DNA from: Isoetes taiwanensis
Lineage: Eukaryota; Streptophyta; Lycopodiopsida; Isoetales; Isoetaceae
Direction: 5' to 3'
DNA: 64,000 nucleotides
Assembly (NCBI GenBank): GCA_021234155.1
Contig: JAJEKV010000517.1
Location: forward strand, 62,001 to 126,000
The number at the start of each line of letters is the position of its first letter. The stretch's first letter is position 1. Both the position numbers and the translations under genes were made by a program. Positions 53,945-64,000 of the stretch are shown here, piece after piece. The notes under the pieces were generated by a model. That model saw nothing but the letters and a program-made list of their open reading frames with translations, was not told where the DNA came from and searched no databases.

Positions 53945-54060
53945 TTATATATATTTGGGTGTTTCTGCATTTTATATGTTAGAAGATGTTTGTTCGGAAG
54001 GCTGATTCTTTGCCCGCGGTTTTCCCTCGAAAACCCTTGGGCGGGGGTTTTTAATCCGGC
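53945..54060 (+). repeat. Segment shared with 39,945-40,035
   Basis: 'gcattttatatg', 'tgttcggaaggctgatt', 'tgcccgcggttttccctcg' and 'aaaacccttgggcgggg' correspond to 'gcattttatatg', 'tgtcggcaggctgatt', 'tgcccgcagttttttcg' and 'aaaaccttcgggggaag'. It lies between the LINE part and the second polypyrimidine tract. Confidence 0.7.
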
Positions 54061-54124
54061 GGTAATCCGCTTGCTGCGTTTTTGTATTGGGTCCCATAGG
54101 CCCGATTGGTCTCGTGGGCGATAA

Positions 54125-54550
54125 AAGTACCTTCCTTCCTTCCTTCCTTTCCTTTCTCTCTCTCTTTTTCTTTCCCATGTCATTTTCCCTTCCCTTTTCT
54201 TCTTTTTCCTCATCCTTTCCCCTTTTCTCCTTTTTGCCATGCTCTTTTTTCCTTTCCTTTTCCCATGCTCGTTTAATTCCTTTTCCCATTCACCCTTTTC
54301 CCCACTTTTGTCCTTTTTCCTATGCCATTTCCCCCTTCTTTTTTTTCCTTTACCTCTTTCCCTTTTTCTCGTGCCCTTTTCTCAGGTTCCCTTCCCACCT
54401 CCCTTTTGATTTTTTCTATCCCTTTTCCCATGCATTTTTCTCTTCTCTTATCCCCACCCTTTTCCCTTTCTCCTTTTCACTTTTCCCCATGCCCCTTTGC
54501 CCTCTCACGTTCTCTCTTTCCTCCTCCCTTTTCCTTTACCCTTTCCCCAT
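54125..54550 (+). repeat. 425-bp polypyrimidine tract
   Basis: Same composition and word use as 49,060-49,862 ('ccttttcccatgc', 'tttccccac'). Two such tracts on the same strand flanking the LINE part suggest one original tract split by the GC-rich cargo. Confidence 0.88.
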
Positions 54551-54687
54551 AAGAAATCAAAACATGACCAATCATGGTGGTAGAAAGTTGTGCAAGAAAT
54601 TTCGTTGGATGCACCTAGATGATCTCAGCCATTCAAATTAGGGCTTGACCCAATCCAAGAATTACGGTATAACATTATAATATAAGA

Positions 54688-54814
54688 TAATAAAGGATGA
54701 TCTATACAAACTCTACTGCATTCAAAACAACCTCTAACACCCTATCTAAAAAACAAAAAGCCAACAACCCATGTAGGCCTAACAACTATGCCAAAAGAAC
54801 CTTTTTAATAGAAA
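54688..54814. repeat. 126-bp tandem array, unit 3
   Basis: Begins 'taataaaggatgatctatac' directly after the Helitron 5' end and ends 'taatagaaa'. It matches 48,782-48,906. Confidence 0.88.
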
Positions 54815-55480
54815 TGATAAAGGAGGAGATACCGGGCCCATGAAACCCCAAACCACAAAACAGAAGTGGTGGGGAAACACGCACTCGATAACCCTGGAGG
54901 TTCTTTGGAACGCAGGGATTGCCTGCGGCAGAATTCGGCGGCTGACCTGTGGTCGGATCACCCCAAGCGACCAAAAACTGCCCGATTTTAGAAGCTCGGT
55001 GAGGCTATGAGCTGAGGCAGATCGTGGGCAGCAGCAGGTCCACCGGCTAATGCGGCAGGGTCATGCCCGGGAGTATCGCTCCAGAACACTGAGAACTGAT
55101 CAAATAGGCAAACAAAATTGCAAAAACATGAGCATAGAGGCCATGGACAACGAGGATGTACATAAACCACGAAAGCAAGATCTACACTTGTTTTTGAGAT
55201 CAGATCATCAGGAGCACCACGGTCCTTAAGAACCAGTTACATTCTGAGCCCAATCCATTTGAGGAAAAACTAGGAAACACAGGACCTGAATAGCAGTAGG
55301 AAACTATGGAACAAACAAAATTCAGCTCAGAGGAAACGCCGATGAGGAATGCTAGCATGCAACATGGATATAGTAGACAGAGCCAAAGAAAGCCTGTGCC
55401 ATGGAAGGCGCTGGCTATAGATGGGTTTGACGCCCAAAATGGCGTGACACCAAAACAGGCATCCCTTTCCTCAGAATGAT
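54815..55480. other. Spacer, nothing recognised
   Basis: Moderately GC-rich with overlapping short open stretches. No motif was recognised. Confidence 0.4.
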
Positions 55481-55499
55481 AATATGGCATAAATAATAA

Positions 55500-55878
55500 T
55501 CTTTTCCATCTGTACAATGTTGCCCTCTAAAAAGCACAACCTGATATAATTTGCTCTATCAATAACAACTTTAACATATATGTTAAATGCATCTTCCATA
55601 CTTTCCACCTTAGATCGTGGATCAACATATAGTAGGCCAGGTATTGATTTGATTACCCTCTCCCTCATGTTGTGTAATTTCTCATAAGGGATGCTTAAAA
55701 GAAAATTTTCTATGCTAAACAAATTATTTACTTCGATTTTGAGGAAAATGCCATACATACTGGATGCATGCAAAATGGATATGGAAAATAACAAGTATAC
55801 GTCCCGCAAGCACGGAATGAAAGATGGACTGTCGTTAAAACAATACCGAAGGTTGCAAGCAGAATGCATACTCTTCAA
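55500..55878 (-). pseudogene. GT47 exostosin-type glycosyltransferase, C-terminal fragment (MUR3/KATAMARI-like)
   Basis: On the minus strand the open frame reads, towards its C-terminus, N-F-L-L-S-I-P-Y-E-K, then M-R-E-R-V-I-K-S-I-P-G-L-L-Y and D-P-R-S-K, followed by D-A-F-N-I-Y-V-K-V-V-I-D-R. Plant GT47 proteins of the MUR3 group end with the same pattern: an I-P-x-E-x-x-x-x-M-R helix, a P-x-L-x-Y-x-D-P-R segment and a final D-A-F helix. MUR3 is a Golgi xyloglucan galactosyltransferase. Only about 100 residues are recognisable; the sequence before them does not resemble the sugar-binding core, and no upstream exon was found. It is probably a pseudogene fragment. Confidence 0.6.
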
Positions 55879-57050
55879 AAAGCTTCAGTAGTGTTGTAGC
55901 AGACTTTCGGATGCAAAAGCAAAACTAGTCATTTCCAAAGCAGAACCGAGAAAGGGCCAAGATGCAAGGATTAAGGAAGAGAGGAGGAAAAAAAAGAACT
56001 AGCAAAAAGGCACGCCAGAGGCCATAGAAAATTAAGGCGCAGGTTAATTAGGACAAGGTGATTGGATACCAAAAGATAATTGAATTGTTTTTTACATTTT
56101 TTCAAACCATTTGAAAGCCTAACCCTGCGTTTAAGGTACCAATTTTTCTAGTTTTGGAAGGACGGGATATGAGGTTGTTGTAGCCGTCTTTGTCTTTGGT
56201 TGTGTTATAAAGGTTTATATAATGTCTTTGGTTTGTGCTTGTTGATGTCTGCTGCCATTTTGAGATTTGGTTTTGCTTTGTGCTATTTGTACTTGGTTAA
56301 TAGGTTTGTTGTTTGTCCTATGCATTTCTGGTCGTTCTTATTGCATGTTATGCAATATCTCTTTATCGTAGGTTTTATTTTACATGCGCCATTGTTAGTT
56401 GTGTTAGAGTTGTTTTGACATGTAAATATTTTTGTTATTTCCTTTTTCTTTACTTTTAGTTTTGGTGCATTTATAGTAATTAAAATAGGATTTGAGATTG
56501 AGATCAAAATTGTACTGTATTTTGTTGAACAGTTTAGCATTTTGAATAGTTCAGCATATGAAAAATATGAAAATCAATGTGCAATATGGAAGCTCGATAG
56601 ATGGTGATGCACTCTGAGATGCTTGCACGGTGTTGTATTCCTTGTTTTTTTGTTATGTTGTCATAGTTGGCCTCGACATTCTATTTCTTTAGGATGTGCT
56701 TGGCGAATCATCCAAAGATAATGTCGGTTGATGTAGTCGTTGAGGTTAATGCAATGCTAATTTGGTATTGGAAATTTAATATATCAATATTCCTTGTAAA
56801 TACATTTTACTTTCAAGTAGGACATGTATGTCATGAGACACATGGATTCTACAAAGGGTAATTTTGTTGACATTTCCATGGACGGTTTCCTTAGCCAACC
56901 AGATATTCATTTTTGACATGCCTTATGGATTGTTTTTTCCACGTATTTTCCTTGTTGTCGCATAGGTTCATGACAGTTTGACCCGGAATTCCTTACCGGT
57001 TCTTGTCTGCTCTGATCCTAAGCATTTTTTTGCTCGTATTTGGTGATTTT
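55879..57050. other. Spacer, nothing recognised
   Basis: T/G-rich sequence between 56,150 and 56,560 without a recognisable gene. No LTR or primer site was seen upstream of the gag fragment that follows. Confidence 0.4.
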
Positions 57051-57056
57051 ATATTT

Positions 57057-57600
57057 ATGGAGGAGGTTTCGACTTTATTACAGCAGGTCCAGCAGCTTAT
57101 TCAAGTATGCCAACAGTTGCAGTTGGACAATAAAGAGCTTAAGGAACGTGTTGCTTCGCATGAATCTGCTTCTAGTTCTGGATTGAGGCTATTAGAGCCT
57201 AAGATCAGCCTTCCAGAGAAGTTTGACGGCACTCGGTTCAAGCTCCGTGGTTTTTTGAATCAGATCAGGCTCGTGATCCAACTCCACCCTCATAGATATC
57301 CCACGTCCCAGGAACAAGTTGGACTGATTGGTTCTCTCCTCACAGGGCAAGCACTAAGTTGGTTTGCTCCTTTATTGGAGAAAGGAGCTCCATAGCTGCA
57401 AGATTTTATTGCTTTTATTACAGAGCTCGAGGCATGCTTTAGAGACACCGATCGTCAGCACACAGCAGTCACAAAACTTTGCAACTGCATCAGAATTTCG
57501 TCAATTGTGGTAGATACTGCCTGGGATGATGTTGCACTTCGAGATTGTTTTCACCATATTTCCATGTCAGTTACCCATGGCACCAAGCAAATGCTTTGGC
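57057..57600 (+). pseudogene. Ty3/gypsy gag fragment of the sushi/PEG10-like type
   Basis: The frame from the ATG at 57,057 has a Gln/Leu coiled-coil start (L-L-Q-Q-V-Q-Q-L), then L-P-E-K-F-D-G-T-R, F-L-N-Q-I-R-L-V-I-Q, Y-P-T, and L-L-T-G-Q-A-L-S-W-F-A-P-L. This is the capsid pattern seen in sushi-ichi/PEG10-type and related gypsy gags: F-D-G at the start and G-x-A-x-x-W at the helix 4 to 5 turn. A TAG at 57,393 interrupts it; the same frame continues with D-F-I-A-F-I-T-E-L-E, and after frame changes W-D-D-V-A-L-R-D-C-F. No zinc knuckle, pol or LTR follows. Confidence 0.7.
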
Positions 57601-58284
57601 ATCTTTGCAACTTAGGAATGGTGGAAAGGGAAGAGCACTTGCTCTTGTCCTGTATATTATGAAATATAAGGGAAATGCTTTTACTGTCTTTTCCAAGACC
57701 TAATCATCTTTCAGCATTTGATGAGCTTCTAGAAATAGATCTCTCTTGCTTTATTGGCATATGAAATCATTCAGCTCAGAAAATGCTTCATTAAGCAGAG
57801 AACTAATGGGGTTCAGTATTTATAGAGCAGCAATATTGATCATGTTCTCCAACGCTTGGATTATTTTTGAAGCCTATGAAGATCAACATTCATGTAGTCC
57901 AAACCCGGCAATTTGGCCGATTAACTATTTTGACAGTGTTAAAGCCCCTCATTGGCTGACCCATCATGCGCACAGTAGATGCTTCTATTCGTGAATGAGA
58001 TTGGCAAATTTTCTTCTTAAACATAAAATTGAACAGAAAGGGTAAAAATACGTGAAAATGTTGGAGTGTCTCCACATTAAATAAACCACCATTGATGGCA
58101 AGCAAGCTCCTTCCAGCTGGCAGCAAATGCTAATTAGCAACAATTTCTTCCTTGATTGTGTCATTTAGTTGCAAAAAGAATGAACAACAGATTTCCCGTC
58201 TCAGACCCATGGCCACCACATGCAAGCAATTAAACTGCCGTAATAGAACACAAATGCATCTAGAAGCATATTATACACTATGAT
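57601..58284. other. Spacer between gag fragment and LRR kinase remnant
   Basis: A plus-strand open stretch (57,746-57,994) and a minus-strand one (57,890-58,126) overlap. Neither resembles a known family. Confidence 0.35.
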
Positions 58285-60520
58285 TTACAAGTCTCGACTT
58301 GAAGTCCAAGTCACATCCCCATGTAGAATAGGAGTATGAAGGAATGCCAAGACTGTAGCCATTCCCAATGCAATGATGTGCTGCATTGGCTGATTTTCAT
58401 TGGGCTGATAAATGGTCACTTCCTTGGTGGTCTCTTTGGTCTGAAAATATAGCAGCATAGAATATATATGACAGAACTGCAAACATAGAGTAAAACTGCA
58501 AGGCTCGCTGCAATAATTACAATGGCAGTTCTGCTGAGATGAACTTCATGCTTCTGAGAACAACATCCCAATGGTCTGCAACATAGATGAGGATTATGTT
58601 CAAATGAATTAGAACCAATTTTTTTCCCAAGAGAAGAAGGAATATTGCCTTTCGGCTTGTTATTTGCAACATCAAACAACTTGAGGGAGGTTAGATTCCC
58701 AAGCTCGGAAGGAATGACTTCTGTGAGGTTGTTTCTTGAAAAATCAAGCACCTGCAAATTAACAAGCTTGGCAAGTGTTAGGGGGAATATCACTGCCCAA
58801 GAATTTCCTTCCAAATGTAGCTCAATAAGCTGTGTCAACAACCCTAGCTCAGAAGGAATAGGAACCATCCAGCTGATTGTTTCCAACGTTCAGGTACATA
58901 AGCCTCTTACAACCAACGAGCGCCTCAGGTACGTGGGAATATCACCACTTAGACTATTCCTTTTTAAACTTAAGTACTCCAGATTGCATTATTATCAAGA
59001 TAGAGAATCTGTAACTGAAGGAGCTTTCCAAAATCTTCTGGAATAGGTCTAAGAGTTTGTTACTAGAGAGACTCAGACTTTTTAGTTGTGATTATGCACT
59101 CAATTCCGCAGGAATGATGTCCAAAACTTAATTGTCGCTCATATGGAGCACTTGAAAATTTTGTAATCTGTCCAAGCTCTCTAGGAATGACCCCTGTCAA
59201 AAAATTATGAGACAGATCCAGTTGTTACAATTGTTACGATCTTCCAAATGAAGATGGAACTTTCCCTGTAAGCCCATTTCCTGCAAGGGACAAAGTGTTC
59301 AATCTTGAAATATTGCCAAGCGCTTCAGGAATAGAGCCCGAGAGCTTATTGCTTGCAATATTTGATAGATTATTGGACACAGGTACATGGATTATTGGGA
59401 CAAGTAGACACATCCTCTGATGAACTGAAAGATGGATGGCTACCTAAGACTAGGTGGAGAGACTTGATAACACCTGAGGAAGTTGATGATGTGGTTAGTA
59501 ATATTAAAAGTCGATGGCTCCTCCATTTGTTGAAAAACACTATGTTGGTCCTAGGAAAGGAAGGCCTAAATATCTCGGGTTGGAGGATTATGATCCCAAA
59601 GATGACTTGGTTTGCCATCAATTTGCACTTATAGTACCAGAGCGCAAAGAGATATACCATGTGTGGATGGGTTACATCATCTCAGAGGTTTGCAAAGAAG
59701 TAGGTGACCGCAATGTGAACAAAGTTCGTGTGGAGTGGTGGTGTCCAGTGCACCGGTTAAATGCCGATGGCGAGAGGAAGAAAGGTATAGAGACTGTTGG
59801 ACAAATAGATGGAAGAGAAACCCTATTGAAGGGATGATTGGGTTGAGTTAGATACTATTTTGTTTTCATGGACCCCAAAGGTCATCGAGCAAAAGCTGCT
59901 AAGGTTACAATACCTGTGAAAGTGATGAAGAAAGCTATGATATCTCTAGGGTTCACTTCTGAGAAGTAATTGGCAATATGTAACTTCGACATGCATATGT
60001 AAAATATTTTCAATTTTAATGCAATCATGTTGTCTTTGTTATAAAAAAGTCACATTCTCGATGCAAATTTACTAACGAAAGGGAAAAGTTGCGGTGCCAA
60101 AATGGTCCAAAATCGACATAAATCCGATTTAAATGAATGATGGTTGTATGGTTCCTGCCAAAAGTTGCGGCCAAAAGTGAAAGTGTCGTGGTGCCTTAAA
60201 AGGCCAATCTCGGCGAGGCAAGGTTCGGCCTAAATGATTGTTCTATAAATCTAAAGAACTAAACTGAGAGCAACTAGATATGGATATTGGTATGGTGCCG
60301 GTCAATCCGTTGAAGCTGAGTTTTAGCCCATTAAGGGATGACAACCTACCAATGTCTTGGGGAATACCACCGAGATAAGTCATTGTTGGAAAGATCTACA
60401 AACTCAAGTGTTGTGCAATCTAGAATTCCGGGGAATCTCTTGTTAATAAGTTCTTGGATAGGTCAAGATCAGTCAAACTCTTCACCAAGCCAATCTTAAA
60501 AGGTATAGTAATGGTGTTCA
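58285..60520 (-). pseudogene. LRR receptor-like kinase pseudogene, interrupted
   Basis: Read from high to low coordinate: leucine-rich repeats (L-T-D-L-D-L-S-K-N near 60,470, L-D-C-T-T-L-E-F-V-D-L-S near 60,395, L-K-L-S-F-N-G-L-T-G near 60,320), an ~860-base interruption, then more repeats (L-S-G-S-I-P-E-A-L-G-N at ~59,345, N-L-T-E-V-I-P-S-E-L-G-N at ~58,710), a loop with paired Cys, a transmembrane helix (A-I-V-I-I-A-A-S-L-A-V-L-L at ~58,525), and R-P-K-R-P. After a large deletion only a kinase scrap remains: A-L-G-M-A-T-V-L-A-F-L-H then H-G-D-V at ~58,310, where H-(R/G)-D is the catalytic loop. The ATP-binding lobe and activation segment are missing. Such proteins are plasma-membrane receptors; this one cannot signal. 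Confidence 0.85.
59385..60240 (+). pseudogene. Unidentified protein fragment inserted in the LRR pseudogene
   Basis: On the opposite strand to the LRR gene, three overlapping frames give one plausible protein of about 180-200 residues ending at a stop near 59,967. Readable parts are R-W-R-D-L-I-T-P-E-E-V-D-D (~59,455), R-P-K-Y-L-G-L-E-D-Y-D-P-K-D-D-L (~59,565), H-V-W-M-G-Y-I-I (~59,660), V-R-V-E-W-W-C-P-V (~59,727), R-W/K-R-N-P-I-E (~59,815) and S-W-T-P-K-G-H-R-A (~59,868). The W-x-G-x-I, then V-x-V-x-W-W pattern looks like a small beta-barrel domain, possibly from a transposon. I do not recognise the family. No terminal repeats were found at the junctions. Confidence 0.45.
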
Positions 60521-60824
60521 CTTTGGCCCATCTATATATTTGGGTTCAACATTGTAAGATTCATACAATTAATGCCTTGCAATTTGGCCTTCAATTTTTG
60601 TATATTATTTACAACGTCTACTTTGGTTCATTTAATGTGGCATGAATAAAAAATACCATCAGTTTTTATTGATCTATCTATCTACCTACATCATGGAGAC
60701 CTTGATGTAATTTCAACACAATGGACACACCTAGAATTCTCTTGCATTTACATTAGATCAAATAATGTAGGTCAATTTTTGTTTTATCCACCACTTCCTC
60801 CTTTGTAAAATGATGATCATTGAA
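60521..60824. other. Spacer, nothing recognised
   Basis: AT-rich sequence between the LRR pseudogene and a degenerate tandem array; it includes 'atctatctatctacc', a short tetranucleotide run. Confidence 0.4.
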
Positions 60825-61150
60825 AAAATGGCAAAGGTTAGATTAGTTGTATGTTTATTGAGAGCTATGTGAACTCTTGTTGCAAATTTATTAATGTTTT
60901 CCTATTGAACATATCGTCATTGAAAATGGCAAAGGTTAGATTAGTTGTATGTTTATTAGCTGGGTGATGAGATTGAAAAATACATGATGACAAAAGGTTA
61001 GATTAGTTGTATGTTTATTAGAGAGCTATGTGAACAAAACTTGCAAATTTATTGGCAAAAGGTTAGATCTTGTATGTTTATTAGAGATCTGAGATTGAAA
61101 AATGGCAAAGGTTAGATGACACTAGTTTATTAGTGGATCATTAGAATGAA
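60825..61150. repeat. Degenerate tandem array, four to five units
   Basis: The string 'aaaggttagattagttgtat' followed by 'gtttatta' recurs at about 60,835, 60,928 and 60,994, with shortened forms near 61,058 and 61,107. Accessory strings 'gagagctatgtgaac' and 'gagattgaaaaat' occur in some units, so the array grew from rearranged units of 60-90 bases. Confidence 0.85.
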
Positions 61151-61599
61151 CAAACTTTCAAATCATTTGATGTCCCTTGCAATTACCTCATTTCTTTAGC
61201 AGGACAAATGCTCCATGCCGGGTTTTTATAAATTTGCAGCATTTTTATACAAAATAGATTGCATTATACTAAGAAAGGGGTGCATGAAAGGCATTATGGA
61301 AATTGACTTATAGTGAATAGCATTAGTGGGATTGCATATAATGATAGCTTTATTTGTAGGTTCCATTGCCTTGTCAAGATAATGATTCATCATTTGGCAA
61401 CATGTGTATTGGTATGAATCCATGGGATTCCATATAATGTGATAGCTTTATTTGTAATGTTACTACATCCATCCATACTAAGACCCTTTAATGTTATGAC
61501 GAGCATGAATGAATACCATAGCACTTACATAAATTAAAACATTTTCAAGGCCTTACCCGCCAACTTTAATCCCAGACTCCAAGGATAATTGTGTATGAC
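61151..61599. other. Spacer with one short direct repeat
   Basis: 'ataatgatagctttatttgta' and 'ataatgtgatagctttatttgta'-like strings occur at about 61,337 and 61,434. Nothing else was recognised. Confidence 0.5.
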
Positions 61600-63450
61600 A
61601 TCATCTACCCACATAGACTACCCAATTCAACAATTCTTTGTGCATCCCATTTCTTCAATATACATTCCCTCTGCTTTTACGTGTGGAATCCTATGCACGG
61701 AAGACCAACATAACATGTTGTACCATATCAATGGCTTTGCAAGGCTTATTTGGTTTTAGTCCATGTAGTCATTCAAATGAAACTTTCCTTATCATGATCC
61801 AAACCTTAGGTTGCCTCATGTATATCTCTCAAAGGAGAACACCGTTCAAAAGAGAATGTTTAATCCATTTGATGTATCTCCATGTCCCACAGTAGCGGCG
61901 GCAAGATTGCATTCGGGATGGATGTCATTTTACAAGGAGAGACCATTCCTTCAAAATCTATTCCCGGTAACCGCGAGAAGCCTTGGGGCCACCAATCTTG
62001 CGCGAAAGTGTTTGAGAGGACATCTTAAAGACCCATTTACACCCAACTGTTTTTCTTCCTTTTGGCAAACCCAACTAAATCCCGTGCTTGTGTAAGATGC
62101 ATCTTTGGGATCAAAATATCTTCTGCATTGAGCCCATCCATTGTTTTTACGTGTCTTTGCTTTTTGGGAACCCATTCCGACAAGGGTTCCAAGAATTGAT
62201 TTGGAAACACAAAGAGGCACATTTTTTGCCATGTCTTCCTTCCACCAAGGTCCCCCTATTCAAAAACCTATATTCAACTATGGTGCCGGGATATTTTGGA
62301 AAAAGCTAACTTGCTGACCACCTCATGGGGTCTCTTCCATATCACTTCCGTGTCTCTAATTTTATGACCTCTTGCATTCCTTCGAAGCAGTGGGAAGTGT
62401 GTGCTCCTGCTTTGACATCCGCGACTCTTTTATTTGGTGAAGGATCAACATAGCATCCTATAATTGCTACATTTCTTCATTTTAAAAATGAATTTGTACC
62501 CTCAACTTGTGGCTCTTTAGTTAGTTTCTTTGAGAGTCTTTTTAATCATAGTTACATGGAAAGCTTTTGCTATTGTACATGCTTCCCAATTTGTAGTTAT
62601 CTCCATTCCATGCTCATCAAACCATGATCATTTTGGGTTCTTTCATAAGTTAGAAATATGCGCACATCTAAGTGTCCCTTCCCTTCTTGAAATACCCAAG
62701 AAAAACAAATTACACCGGATTAAAGCGCCTTGTGCTTAACACATTTGGGAACAAATATATGTGCAATATAGCAAACAAACGGACTTGAAAAATGACACCC
62801 ATAAGGGCTTTATGCAATGAAGGAGGATAAACAATTCTTAGCTTTATGCAATTGTTGCCATAAATCTGAAGATAGATCTTCTTATGTACCTATAGCTTGA
62901 TTACATGTACGCTTATTTTGGCTCCTTTCATCATATTTCTCCACATTCTTTTTAGTGTCGCATTAAAACATTCGCCAAAAACATGTTGAGAATGCTCATG
63001 TGGATCCAACAAAGTTGCCTTTTGAATTCCTTCTTTTGTTTGAGGGCAATTCTTAAATCCCCTTACACAAATTATGAGCAATTGTCGCCGATTAGCCCCA
63101 ATCTTACAAAGGGGCATTTGCCCGCTTTTTGCTTCATCCAAAAGAGTTTGAAATTTAAATCATTCAACATAATTCTTCTTTTTCAGGAGGATGACAAAAG
63201 CCTTTCTTGACCAAATCAACAATGGCCCAAGAATTAGTTTGCTAGGAAAATGTGCGATATCGGAAACAAAACAAGAGATGGTCTAAATAAAACACATGCA
63301 ACAAGGTCGTTGAAGACTTGTGCCTTGTCTTTTTACTTTCTTTTGGTGATGTTTTCCCTTGATACATCCGGCACATAATTGTAATTTTTCAGAACCTCTT
63401 GCTTAATCCATACCGTGAAGTTTTCTTGAAGACCTATTTGCACGGTCTTC
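61600..63450 (-). pseudogene. Old Ty1/copia pol remnant (pre-integrase, integrase, RT)
   Basis: On the minus strand, in descending coordinate: a zinc-finger half L-C-A-G-C-I-K-G-K-H-H near 63,370; an integrase stretch with E-G-I-Q-K-A near 63,020 and a decayed P-H-E-H-S-Q where copia has P-x-x-P-Q-Q, then N-A-T-L-K-R-M near 62,960; and RT pieces F-R-A-R-L-V-A near 62,010, M-T-S-I-R-M near 61,918, then E-I-H-Q-M-D-like and L-N-G-V-L-L near 61,845, I-Y-M-R-Q-P near 61,812 and L-H-G-L-K near 61,750. The order is that of copia pol. The catalytic Y-V-D-D and RNase H are not seen, and no LTRs were found. It is much older than the copia element at 42,417. Confidence 0.65.
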
Positions 63451-64000
63451 CTTGATTTATGTGCCAAAGCGGGTGCATAATACTACATGCAAAAATGATC
63501 TGCGGATTTGTAGATCTGGGGTGCTTGCGCATTTCCTCGGTAGAGCTCAAGCGTAGTCTATAGAGGAATCGGCTCAACATCTTTGGATTTTGGGCGGTAG
63601 TGTATTTTCAAGAAAAGACAAGATTTCTTTGCAACTTCTAAAGAAATTCCTCATCAGCTCCCTAATCCTAGTCGAACTCCATTTCCTCGAAGGTAATCAC
63701 AGATAGGACCAATGATTAAATCTGCATCCATTAAATAAAATAATCAAATCAGCCTTTAAATTTAATCCTGGGTCCAACATGCCACAATCTATATTATAAA
63801 ATTTAGTGTATGTCTGTCTTGAATGGGCCTAGAATGGGCGGCTTGTCATACCAGGCCACGTGGCATCATCTGCATCGTTAAGAACCTTTCCTAGTTTTTT
63901 TTTGTTTTGCGGCTATTAAGGCTCTAGGTTCCTTTACGCTTTGGCGTAATCGTGGCTATGGCCACGATTTCGCAACCGATGGAAATGATTATACGAGTAA
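63451..64000. other. Spacer to window end, nothing recognised
   Basis: It may contain the 5' part of the old copia remnant, but no gag motif was readable. A T-run lies at about 63,895-63,905. Confidence 0.35.

Larger units (their letters stand above)
48907..54687 (-). mobile_element. Helitron, 5,781 bp, non-autonomous, both ends defined
   Basis: On the minus strand the element begins TCTTATATTATAATG (ending at 54,687) and ends with a hairpin (arms 'gcccagcaacgctgggc'), 'accatta' and CTAG at 48,910-48,907. The host bases are A at one side and T at the other with no duplication, the Helitron rule. The site is the junction of units 2 and 3 of a 126-bp tandem array; other unit junctions give the empty site 'agaaa|taataaagg'. 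No Rep or helicase is visible. The cargo is a LINE fragment, two polypyrimidine tracts and a segment also found at 39,945. Confidence 0.85.

Noticed and set aside
53860-54641. Open frames of 184, 126 and 105 codons in the second C/T tract
   Set aside because: Same composition artefact; no domain.

Overview
The window is nuclear DNA of a land plant. The evidence is a tRNA-iMet-primed Ty1/copia element, a chromodomain Ty3/gypsy element, Helitron termini with CTAG ends, a hAT element, and remnants of plant gene families: an LRR receptor-like kinase and a GT47 glycosyltransferase resembling MUR3/KATAMARI. There are no operons, rRNA, tRNA or CRISPR, and no gene that looks intact. Long AT-rich spacers, nested transposons, a PEG10/sushi-like gag fragment and a tyrosine-recombinase remnant suggest a large repeat-rich genome. 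A fern or another non-angiosperm would fit, but this is a guess and the sequence does not settle it.

Layout. 1-2,265: GC-rich minus-strand LINE copy cut by the window edge. 2,485-3,011: three 177-bp tandem repeats. 3,012-8,049: AT-rich spacer. 8,050-22,290: an older repeat (called X here) split by a 13.2-kb gypsy chromovirus at 8,314-21,506. 22,291-29,635: spacer holding an inverted X copy and an orphan Helitron 3' end at 28,306. 29,644-36,899: a 7.26-kb hAT-type element with 8-bp target duplications, which carries a SINE and a MITE. 36,908-42,411: spacer with a (TTG)n tract and a broken tyrosine recombinase. 42,417-48,112: a nearly intact copia element with 5-bp target duplications. 48,907-54,687: a 5.8-kb Helitron inserted in a 126-bp tandem array, carrying a LINE fragment and two long polypyrimidine tracts. 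55,480-64,000: remnants of GT47, gypsy gag, an LRR kinase (itself interrupted) and an old copia pol.

The features worth most attention are these: (1) the gypsy element carries, between its primer-binding site and gag, two parallel cassettes, each with a doubled ~70-bp motif, a TATAAATAG box and its own ATG, followed by two ORFs that are neither gag nor pol; (2) the tyrosine-recombinase remnant at ~40,430-41,037; (3) the Helitron with both ends and an empty-site comparison readable; (4) the hAT element with long CG-rich inverted subterminal repeats; (5) a TE-like protein of unknown family interrupting the LRR kinase.

The GC-rich elements (LINE, gypsy) are riddled with small indels and substitutions, mostly at C/G positions, while AT-rich stretches and the copia element are clean. 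This could be methylation-linked decay or sequence error, and it limits all gypsy and LINE reading-frame calls. Boundaries supported by target duplications or LTR ends are exact to within a few bases; most pseudogene limits are approximate.
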